Positions 23,501-32,571 of a DNA stretch of 42,967 nt are shown piece by piece (the first letter of the stretch is position 1; each line of letters begins with the position of its first letter). The notes under the pieces are model-generated. The model worked only from the letters and a program-made list of their open reading frames with translations. It was not told the origin of the DNA and ran no database searches. The DNA lies in assembly GCF_001949145.1 (NCBI RefSeq), contig NW_019091418.1, forward strand, positions 1,040,135-1,083,101. The letters are read 5' to 3'. Source of the stretch: Acanthaster planci (taxonomy: Eukaryota; Echinodermata; Asteroidea; Valvatida; Acanthasteridae). A program made the position numbers and the translations under genes.

Positions 23501-26500
23501 AGGTCAAAGTTCACCTCTTTGAATTTAAGGTCAGTTTCCAACTCCACCTGCATTAATTGGCATACGGGACGGCTTTTGATCTGACAGAGGTTGCAGTATA
23601 GATTTGGGCAGATGTTTGCCACTGAAATAAATAAGGTGATGTCTGCATGAACACAATTTCATTGAAGGTTCTGTTAGCTTTTTTTGGAAATACTCTGCAA
23701 AACCTGTATTATTCCCATTTAAATACCGACTCCAGAAAAACATCAGTGATATCTACATACATTGGTTATTTCTAATGGAGTTACCAGCATGAGGTCAATT
23801 TTATATACCACCAAGAAACTTAACGTTTTGAAACTAAAACTGGAAAAACACATTCCAGAGGTCTTTATTTATCACTTGAGTAAAGTTTGAATTAAGCTGC
23901 AGATATCACTCCGTGTAATACAATCTGAAGGTCTCTGTTTGAAATAAATGCCTTTTGAAATGTTGTCATTCTTCAGAAATTCTGCATCCAGCAAGGAAGA
24001 CATCTGGTCAGCTGCCAGGCATGGGGGGCTCTGGTCAGTTACATCCTCATGGCATGGAAACTGGTCAACTACCTGCCAATGTAAGTAGAAACTCCTTATG
24101 AGATTCAGGCAGTTTAAAATAAGGGAATAAATCTATTAATAATGAATCTAAATCATATCTGTGTATGAAGCATTCAACATAAATTCACATGTACAACTTG
24201 TGAACCATCACGGTGTCACTACAGTAATTGCTTCTAATTAAAGTTTATTTTGAGTACCAAAGTGTGAAGTCATTTCAAACCAGGAAGCGTGGTGCAAACT
24301 AAGTCGTATGGGCGCCAGTTGGTTTATGTGCTTGGTTCTCGTGCTAATGGCTTCTACACACATCATGTAATAGTTTGCGGGACATATTTATTTTGGCAGT
24401 GTTCTAGCCAGGGTGGGCGGGGCCAGGCGGCACCATCTGGTACTGTAAATTAGCTCTTGGGTTCAAATTGGCTGTGCCACCCAGCACGAATTTCCAAAAA
24501 ATGAACTGAAATATTGCTGAAAATGTACCAATTTGATCACATTTCAAGCTTACAAAGTCACAGTTTTGTACTATTTTGCACTTTTAAAAGTAAAGACCTA
24601 AGAAATATATTTCTCATTTTCTTCGTATCAAATCAGCCGGATTTGGAAGTATTATTGTAAACATGCCTTCACAATGACGCAGGGGGAAATCCCGTCTGGG
24701 ATTCCCCTAAAAACCCAGCTATATGGGCTGCGAGAGCTCGTCTTCCTGCGCTCGCTACACTTGGTAATCGAAAAATTTACCTGGCACTAAAATGGTCTTA
24801 GCTAGAACACTGCACTTCTTTACTCTACACATGCTTAACTCTGTGCTGCTGAGTTTTGCTGTTTAGTCTAATTTTATTTATTTCATAATTGTTTTTTTCA
24901 GATGGGAGAACCCATCCCACAATAACATTCGGGGCCAGTGCCTCCGAAGCCTTGTTGGCTTCTTTTCCAAAGCTCTGAAGTCTGGCTCTTTGGAACATGA
25001 CAGACTAACTGAACTCAGACCAAGGTAGGTAGCTATTTTGCCGTTCCTTCAATTGACACAACTGTTGTAGCTTGAGGGACCCTTTTGGAAACCTGCTTTC
25101 AGAATTGAACACTCTGTGTGAATACTCTGGAACTTACAGAGGAACAAAGTCAACATTTTACCAATATTTCCCGTGTTGTAAAAAAGGTGAAATACCCCCA
25201 AGGTATCATTTAGTCGGCGTTATCAGCAGCATCGTTCATTTTCAAAAAATTGCCGCAGGTGGAAAGTATTCCACATCCCTTGTTTGTTGTTGGGTAGGAG
25301 TGTATATGGGGTACAGTTTCTTTAGCCGAGCCAGCACTGGCCTCGAGGCAAATAACCTTCTCTGCATATATGGTTGTTACGTATTTGGGGGGAGAATATA
25401 GTGGGATCAACACATCATGGATCTGCTAGAGTGCTGTTTGACACATGTATATGGGAAATTCCAGAAATTAGGGGTCCAAAAATGTGACATTTTTGTGTCC
25501 CTGTTACATCTGACCTTTGTTATTGACACGGAAATATCCCCAGAATGGATTTCAAACTACTACTATTTGTTTGGCAGGTAATTTGCATTAATCCATCATG
25601 TGTTCTGAACTTACAAAATCATATGTCAGATGTGACAGGGACACGAAAAAAGATAGACCCCTAATTTCCTGGATTACCCACGTGCAATTACCAGAAGCTG
25701 ACCTGAAGCGTACACTTCACACTTAGTCATCGTTACCAACAGTGCTTTACTCCAGACAAAAGTCCCATTCAGGTCCAGCTTTATTCAACTCTTTTTGACC
25801 TGCCTGACAGTCCTTGCTGTGTGAATCTTTTGCATCCTTCCCAATCAATGCAGCGGCATGCATAATGGTATTGCTCACCGGTCAAACTATACATATGCAG
25901 CAAAGTATGAGACGGAGAGAACCCCCCCTNNNNNNNNNNNNNNNNNNNNNNNNNNNNNNNNNNNNNNNNNNNNNNNNNNNNNNNNNNTCGGCCTCATTTC
26001 TTGCTGGGTATAAAACTTTGATACCTTTGGGGAAAAGCCAAGTCACCTCCTATGTATATCCTTAGATTGACATCTCCTTGAATAGCTATCGTCAAAAGGA
26101 GAAAGCTACATGTACCTGGTCATCAATTTCCACTATACATTTAATCCTCCATTCAAATATTGATTGAAAGCAAAGCTGGATAGTTTCCTGTGGAGGTTTA
26201 TTTGGCGAAAAGAAAACACCTGAACTCGGGCTCTTATGATATCAAGAATGCTCTGGAGACAGTCAGCTTATGCATTGGGAAAGCATTATTTTGTAGGTGT
26301 TGAACTTGCATTGCATAAATAGGAACCCACTTTATATGTGTACATCTGCTATTATAATTATTTGGGCAAAACTCAAAGAAATGAGTCATTCTATAAATTA
26401 GGTGTCTAATTTTTTTGTGTCCCTGTCACATCTGACTTATGATTTTGTAAGTTCAGAACACTTCTCTAATTTAGTTAGTTTAGTTTTGTTTCTATTTCTC

Positions 26501-26907
26501 TCTCTTGTGGCCAGAGGCCAAGTTACAGTGAAAAATCACACTTGATTTGAAGTAAACATTACAAACAAATAGAAATAGTTTTAAATCAAGAAAAATTTCC
26601 TCAAGTTGTCTATTGATATTTGCTCAAATGGAAATTGCGGCAATTGGGCGGGGTCAACTGTAAGCTTGAAAAATGGCCCCACAGCGGCAATATCGTGGTG
26701 GCTGGCACTGTTAATTGCCCGGACTAAAACCAAGTAGCATTTCCCAGGAGAGCACGCATGCATGCCTAGCTGTCATTTTGTTACCAAGTTAAAGTCATCC
26801 ATTGTTTGTTTCTTGTTGTGTTTAGGCTGGTCAGAGCTTGCCGCCTCAATGCCATGATGCAGCCATGCCTGGACAAGTTGCATGCCTTGTGTGATTACAC
26901 CGTATGA
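20526..26907 (+). CDS. Cut8/Sts1-like nuclear proteasome tethering factor (seven exons)
   Basis: Exons are 20526-20592, 21950-22171, 22469-22782, 23368-23529, 23977-24080, 24902-25024 and 26826-26907. All have GT/AG borders and consistent phase, giving about 357 residues ending ...CDYTV. Residues 1-160 are low complexity and Pro/Ser-rich, with a basic PAKRAR patch that may be a nuclear signal. From about residue 170 the protein follows the fission yeast Cut8 pattern: LSSEQLVEVVERLVEKYPDM, then MLPEPDLSQCQERLSNLL, LSYRQVKVHLFEF, a helix, and YLPIWENPSHNNIRGQ (yeast: LPEFHNPNHN). Cut8/Sts1 anchors the 26S proteasome to the nuclear envelope in yeast, and a Drosophila counterpart is described; function here is inferred from the fold alone. 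The protein is longer than yeast Cut8 (about 260 residues) because of its N-terminus. The exon 2 donor could alternatively be 6 nt upstream. Confidence 0.82.
21314..21652. repeat. 62-bp minisatellite in intron 1 of the Cut8-like gene
   Basis: The word CACTTGGCTATCG and variants begin units at 21314, 21376, 21438, 21500 and 21562, exactly 62 bp apart. A fifth unit of 68 bp (6-bp insertion) leads to a partial sixth at 21630. Each unit ends in a TGACC..TGACCA motif; in units 1-4 the two half-sites are 4 nt apart. Confidence 0.9.
25453..25680. mobile_element. palindromic MITE-like element
   Basis: The left arm from about 25453 (GGGAAATTCCAGAAATTAGG, then TTTTTGTGTCCCTGTTACAT) is an inverted match of the right arm ending at 25680 (ATGTCAGATGTGACAGGGAC, then CCCCTAATTTCCTGGATTAC). 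Arms are about 65 bp with mismatches. It is in the last intron of the Cut8-like gene. A half copy lies at about 26392-26463. Confidence 0.7.
25893..26011. repeat. repeat copy interrupted by an assembly gap
   Basis: Sequence before the gap (25893-25929, ATATGCAGCAAAGTATGAGA and onward) and after it (25988-26011, TCGGCCTCATTTCTTGCTGG and onward) matches the two ends of a continuous segment at 29746-29927. The 58 N at 25930-25987 therefore fall inside one copy of a dispersed repeat. Confidence 0.8.
26392..26463. repeat. half copy of the 25453-25680 element
   Basis: It contains TGTGTCCCTGTCACATCTGA followed by TTATGATTTTGTAAGTTCAG. This matches the reverse complement of the right arm and adjoining centre of the element at 25453-25680. 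Confidence 0.65.
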
Positions 26908-27934
26908 CAGGGTAGCACATCCACCGAATGATGCCAGGAGCACCTGCAGCTGCAACTCCCCAGGTTGGGAAAAGAAATCCTCCCTGTCTCCACCAGATGT
27001 TGCTGAAATTGGCAGTCTAGATGTGGGCCCACTTTTTTTTACAATAGGTAGAATAATGCGTGTTTTTCTTCCTAGACATACTAGGAAAGGTGGTTGTGTT
27101 GGTCTTTTTAGCAGAACAAATTTCAAATGTCTTCCAACTCCCCATCTTTGAAATGTATTCTTCCTCTGAAAGTCTTGCTTCAAATGCTCATTCTAATCAG
27201 TCGATGTGAGCATGGCAGTACTAGGTCCTGTTTGTTTCACACTAGATCTGGATTTGGATCAGTGATCCCAAAGCTGGTTCACTCTGTCCATCAGCAGGTT
27301 CTGGTGGTGGCAGTGAACCAGTGTCAGCTCGCTGATGGCGATCCAAATTGCCTTGAAACAAAGAGGCCCCAAGTCCAACCAGTGGATTTATAGGTGTTTG
27401 ATTATGGGTAGAAATCTGAGTTGTGGTTGGAGATCAACAGGCAAGTGAACTTCTGTTAGGGTCCTCTGTCGCAAACATAGTTTTCATGCATTACTTTTGG
27501 TCAAGCAGTGTGCCAAAACACACCTATTCAAAGGGGCATTACTGGTTCACACTGTAACCTAGAATTCAGTTGCTTGTCGTCAATGTGTATCTGTTGATGA
27601 ATTTCGTGAAACATTCCAGAGAATGGGAGACTGAGACGCTTGGTGATGGCACACAAACCAGTCCTTTTAAACAATTGTGAGCGTGCTCAGAAGTACTGGG
27701 CATGCCCAGAACAGGCAGGAAGGACCAGTTTGTCTGTGTTCGCCAAGTGTCTCAAAGTCTCCCATTCCAGGATAAATTATGGGTTTTCCAAATGTTGAAA
27801 TGGCTATGAAATTAAACTGTCATGTTGATCACATGTAGGATGTTGTTGTTCCAATGAATTTCAATCATTCCATTCTAAAAAGTTACGCTTTTTTGAACAT
27901 ACAAGGTGTGTACATATTCACTCCAATTAAAATT

Positions 27935-27940
27935 AATAAA
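27935..27940 (+). terminator. possible polyadenylation signal of the Cut8-like gene
   Basis: An AATAAA hexamer lies about 1.03 kb past the stop codon at 26907, followed by T/G-rich sequence (TTGCTTTGTTATTGTT) resembling a downstream element. The intervening 26908-27934 would be the 3' UTR; it contains no convincing gene. Confidence 0.4.
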
Positions 27941-29065
27941 AGTACGAGAAACTGAGTTATTGCTTTGTTATTGTTTTAAATTGTACATCAGACTAGTTTG
28001 TATACATGTGTGAATATTGTCAATTGTTAAGCAATAAGCCGCATGGTAACTTGGCATTTTAAAGCAATACGTGTAGAAAAACAAGACATGTTCTGGGTTC
28101 CTCAAACTTGAAACCTTTCCTTCCAAAACCCACAACCCTGAGCCAGACAGATTCGGCAGTTTTCAATCTCAAGAAAAAGAAGGTTTTGGGGGCTTTTTGT
28201 CCCTCCAAGCTGTTCAAACTCGAAAAACCTTGAAAATGTTTGATGCTTGGCCTCCTTGCCACACACATACAGGACAACGCAAAGGAAGGTTGCCACTGCG
28301 AATTGGGATGGGAAGGTTTGTGAAGAGAATTTGATCCAACATTTAAACTCGCATTTCACAAGGCTTGAAAATAATTTCCCACTTGTGAGTTAACCTGTGA
28401 AAATCTTGTCCAATCTTATTCGAGTTTTGTGAAATGAAAATGAACTCCTTGGTAAGAGGAAAAGCATGAGAAGAGTTTCCCATTCACAGGTTTACTTTCA
28501 ACTGCAGTGTACTTTGTAAAAAGCCTTTTCCAATGATACTCTGTGGGGTTTGCTTAGCCTGTCAAAACCCTCCCTAGTGTTTTGTGTGGTAGACTTGGAG
28601 TAAGGAATTAGATCCTCCAACAAGCTCCACTGGTGTCCTCCAGTGCTCCATCTGTTGGACCCCTTCTGCAAATTGGCAGCAAAGCTTTCCATATTAACAC
28701 AGCTAGGGGGGCCCATCAAAATCCCTTCAACTGGATAATGTTGAAGGATGAAAGTAGTGCTGTTTGGAAATATTACAAAGGCTTTATCTGTGGAGAGCTT
28801 TCAGAAGTTGAAGTGTTAATTCTTTTTACATGTATGTCCTTGTGAATGAGTCGCACCGGTATGCATCCGTATATCCGCCATCATGTGTTCATTTCCTGCT
28901 GCATTTTCTTTCCATGCACTGGTATTTGGAAACTCACAATGTCACAGGTCCCTCCGTAGCTTCATGTGTGGTATTGGTATAAAGTTTCTTTATTAGAACT
29001 GTGCAATAATTTCTTTTTAAGTGACTTTGGACAGTTTAATTGTCAGAGTTATTACAACTGCTCTT

Positions 29066-29164
29066 CTGTGTCAAAATTTTCACGCCAAGGTCTTGAGTTA
29101 ATGTACATGTTGACTTGTCTTCTCTGTCAAAATGTTCACGCTAAGGTCTTGAGTTAATGTACAT
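29066..29164. repeat. tandem duplication of about 56 bp
   Basis: CTGTGTCAAAATTTTCACGC, with AAGGTCTTGAGTTAATGTAC following, is repeated directly from about 29122 as CTCTGTCAAAATGTTCACGC with the same following sequence. Only a few differences separate the two copies. Confidence 0.75.
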
Positions 29165-29745
29165 ACCGACTGGTTCCAATCCCTTCAGCCCAAATACTGT
29201 TTCTTTAAACATGGGGCTAGACTGCGTAAAGAGTTACGTCATGTTACTGTGTTGTGAATTTTGTTGCCTTGAAGAGGATTTTATAAAAAATACTTAGGGA
29301 GGGAAAGTTAAAACACTTGTGAAGTACAAAAAATAGTTAAAAAGTTCAGGCAAGAGTTTCATTAACTTGAATTTGGGGACTACTGTAGTTATGTTTCTTC
29401 CATTTTTATAACTGATGATTTGGTATGCTGGGCCTACATTTCTCAACCACTGAGATATTCCCGTGCCCTGCAGTAAAATAAGTCTGGGAATTTTGTCAGC
29501 TCTAAATGTGTACTAAGGAAATTAACCTGTAAAGATTGGTGTGGTATTTGTTTTTGAAAGTTTTTTATGGGAGGGGCTAAAACAGAAGGTCCGTGTGTGA
29601 AGAAATGCATAATGTCAAAGTGCCTTGCTTAAGAAGTCAAACATCTATGCATACGAACAAGTGCCTAATGTTAGATTATGTGAATTGCTCAGAGGGTCAC
29701 CATTGTTGATAACTCCAAGTGCCTGAAACATCCATCCAATGCACC

Positions 29746-29927
29746 ATATGCAGCAAAGTATGAGACGGAGAGAACCCCCCTGCTTTGTGTTGGTCATTGT
29801 CTCGCAGGAATCTGGGGAATTCCTTTCAGACACCTTGGGGGGATGTGTTAGGTAACAATAGTCTGGAATGTGTATAGGGATTGGACATGTTGGGGGGTAC
29901 CCCTCGGTCTCATTTCTTGCTGGGTAT
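29746..29927. repeat. intact copy of the repeat that contains the N gap
   Basis: It shares both ends with 25893-26011. Flanks of the two copies differ outside ATATGCAG on the left and GGGTAT on the right, so it is a roughly 182-bp dispersed element. No open frame or terminal inverted repeat is obvious. Confidence 0.7.
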
Positions 29928-30774
29928 CCAACACACATAGGAACATACTCAGGTGGATTTTCTGATTCCTGTGAAGATAGCACTGGCAATATTCAAGTAG
30001 TTCTTCACAGGTTCAAGGATCCCATTTTTGAGCCATTGGTAGCACATGTACTAAAAGCAAAGATGGGATTTGTAAAAATGTGTAATGAATTTTGAAACAA
30101 TTAAAATTCCAAAGGAAAGACGTCTTCTTTGTCTGTATTTGTACACTTTCTTTTCACGTGTTAGCTTTTCTTTTTTTTCCTGAAGAGGGCAAAGTATATT
30201 CACATACAACAGACCTGTGACAAGATGTCATGCTTTATTTACGTGTGCGCTATCCTATGGCAATGAGGTGGGACACCATCCATGGAACTCTTTTTGGAAA
30301 GCGCACTTGTAAACAGAGTGACCTTACTGTACTTTAGGTCTATCATAACTTGAAAGGACTGTATGGTAGGTGGTTAAGGTTCACTACCAGCGACCCTTAG
30401 GGTAATCAATGAGGTCATGGTTGGCACATCGACAAGTCATTCCAACAACCGCAAACCCTCATCTTGTCTCTTTTCACTTGTAACCCTAATGATCCCACAC
30501 CAGCCTAACTCCAACACCACCAGGGTTTGTTGGAATCTGTAAGGACGAGTACCGTACTGGTAAACTGACCGTCTTATATGGGGTTAGGCATACCATTACT
30601 AAACAGAGTTCAACTGGTTACATGCAAATTACATGGCGTTGGGCTTTATGAGGATGGTCCCTGGTCAATCACTCTAGAGAGTTGGGGTTAATAGGCACTG
30701 GCCCAGACAAATCCTGGCATACAGTCCTATACATCATGAATGACCCTGAATGAAGCATTGTTCATGTGCCAATG

Positions 30775-30939
30775 CGGGTGATTCGCAATAGTGCACCTTG
30801 AGTTTACAACGCCTTGACCAATCACAGTGCACAAAATCTGCCGACCATTTCCAAATACACATTGGGTCGACAGATTTCACGCACCGTGATTGGTCGACAC
30901 GTTGCAAACTCTTGGAGGCGCACTATTGTGAATCACCCG
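30775..30939. mobile_element. foldback (MITE-like) element
   Basis: CGGGTGATTCGCAATAGTGC at the left end mirrors GCACTATTGTGAATCACCCG at the right end. Similarity continues inward through GACCAATCACAGTGC/GCACCGTGATTGGTC to a short loop near 30850-30865. It is 165 bp, almost entirely a single hairpin with mismatches. Confidence 0.8.
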
Positions 30940-32182
30940 TATCCATCCCGGATATCTTCCAAAATAATTTGCCTCATTATAAAACCATTAACCCTAACCA
31001 TTCTGAACCCAACAAGCATATGCATAATTTCAATGAACCCTAAAAGGACTTTCATGAATGTACACACAGACAACAGGTGACAAGTGCCCAACTGATTCCT
31101 GGATGCACTGTCCAGTATGGTTAGGTTTTATGTATGAAAGCATTGGCCAGAAGTTGTGTGCCCTTTCAGCATTCTAGCAGTAGCACAATCCAATCCGCCC
31201 CGAGCTGAAGTGCACCCTCACTGGCAGAAGAAAGACGGACCGTACAAAGTTTTCCCAACCCGGTTATTGTACACATTCGGCATGCACGCGAACATACATG
31301 TACATTCCACACTAAATTTGTTGCATGTACTCAACGTGCCCCACATCAAACGCGAATAAACTTGAGCGCCTTTACCATGAGTGCGTACCAAAAGGGCTGT
31401 CACTTTCATTTAAAAATACCCCCTCTTTTGTTCCCGCTCGGAGTGGATATGAAAGCTACAGGGTGAAAACCAAAGGCGAGTCGGTGCATGACATGTTCTT
31501 GCTCAGCAATTTATCTCTTGCAATTTGTCAACAGAGTGCAATTTGATGATTGTTAATCTCTGGACAGGTTCACACTGAGTGTGATATGGAGCCAGGCCAT
31601 GTACATGAATAATGAACGAATGACAAATGAAATCTCAAAACCATAATTTTATTTGCCTTGAGGCCTCCGTTCTGCCAAGTTTTGATCCCCGAGTGAAGAC
31701 CCTTCAACAATCTGCATCTTGCTTGTCTGTTGCAAAGGCATCTAATACAACTACATGTGTAAGTTTTAAGACAAATTCTCTGACAGTTTCCACGACACAC
31801 ACGACACCTATCAGTACCCTGGATCTCGTCAAAAACTGAGAAAGGGGCAATATTGGGAGAGGGCCAAGTTCTGCCACTGTGCCTTATTCGCTCTAGGTCT
31901 CAAGCCCAGTCTCTAACAAGGAAAGGACCACAGTTTGGATGTATTATGTCATGTAAAAAATGAAGTAAAAATACAGGTATATTCCACCATGGGCGCTGCT
32001 GCTGTTTTTGTGTGACTAGGTTTTGGAGGTTTTGATTTCTAAGTAGCATCACTGATGCTGACCGGATACTTGTGAATTAAAGTTGAGTGCTGGAACTATC
32101 TTTCAGGTAAAGGTTTTATTTTTCAAGGACATGAAATAAAAACAGACACACAAAGTCTACTTTATCTCTCCGTCAGCGCTGC

Positions 32183-32188
32183 TTTATT
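32183..32188 (-). terminator. RPS19 polyadenylation signal (canonical end)
   Basis: Minus-strand AATAAA in the context GAATAAAGCAGC, about 300 nt past the canonical stop codon. Confidence 0.6.
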
Positions 32189-32483
32189 CGAGTGAAATAT
32201 TTCTTTCTGAAATCTTTGAACTCGTGTTAAAAATGGTTTTTGTTTGGACAGCCTTCGGGCAGCCTGTGATGTTTTTGGAAACTTCCAAAGCGACGAACAG
32301 AAATTGAAGAATTTCCTTCAATTCTAACAGCTCCTCATAAACAGTGTGCAAAGCTGATGGGAATTCATAAAGTGATTACTAAAGCAGCCAAAATGTCCCA
32401 AGGGTGTGTCCGACATGTGGGCTTCATTTGGGGTGTACATGCCGATAGAGGGCGGTGTTTGCTGATGACATGACCCTGTTGCT

Positions 32484-32571
32484 CTAATGTGAGGCTCCCT
32501 TCATCTTGGTCTGCACCTGGGCAGCGATTCTGTCCATGTCACGAATTCCCTGGCTGGTCAAACGACGTCCA
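32484..32571 (-). CDS. RPS19: RPS19 terminal exon, canonical copy
   Basis: The exon follows CTCTGTATAG and completes a serine codon started in exon 4, then reads [19 protein letters not shown] and ends KMKGASH before TAG. It keeps the DRIA motif of eS19. This is the copy farther from the promoter. Confidence 0.95.

Larger units (their letters stand above)
27941..32100. other. intergenic region between the Cut8-like gene and RPS19
   Basis: No exons are recognised. It holds a tandem duplication near 29066-29164, the second copy of the gap-associated repeat at 29746-29927 and a foldback element at 30775-30939. The remaining frames are short and unsupported. Confidence 0.45.

Noticed and set aside
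25814-26065. frame spanning the N gap
   Set aside because: It reads through unknown bases of uncertain number inside a repeat.
26773-27183. 136-codon minus-strand frame
   Set aside because: It overlaps the last exon and 3' UTR of the Cut8-like gene on the opposite strand and shows no family similarity.
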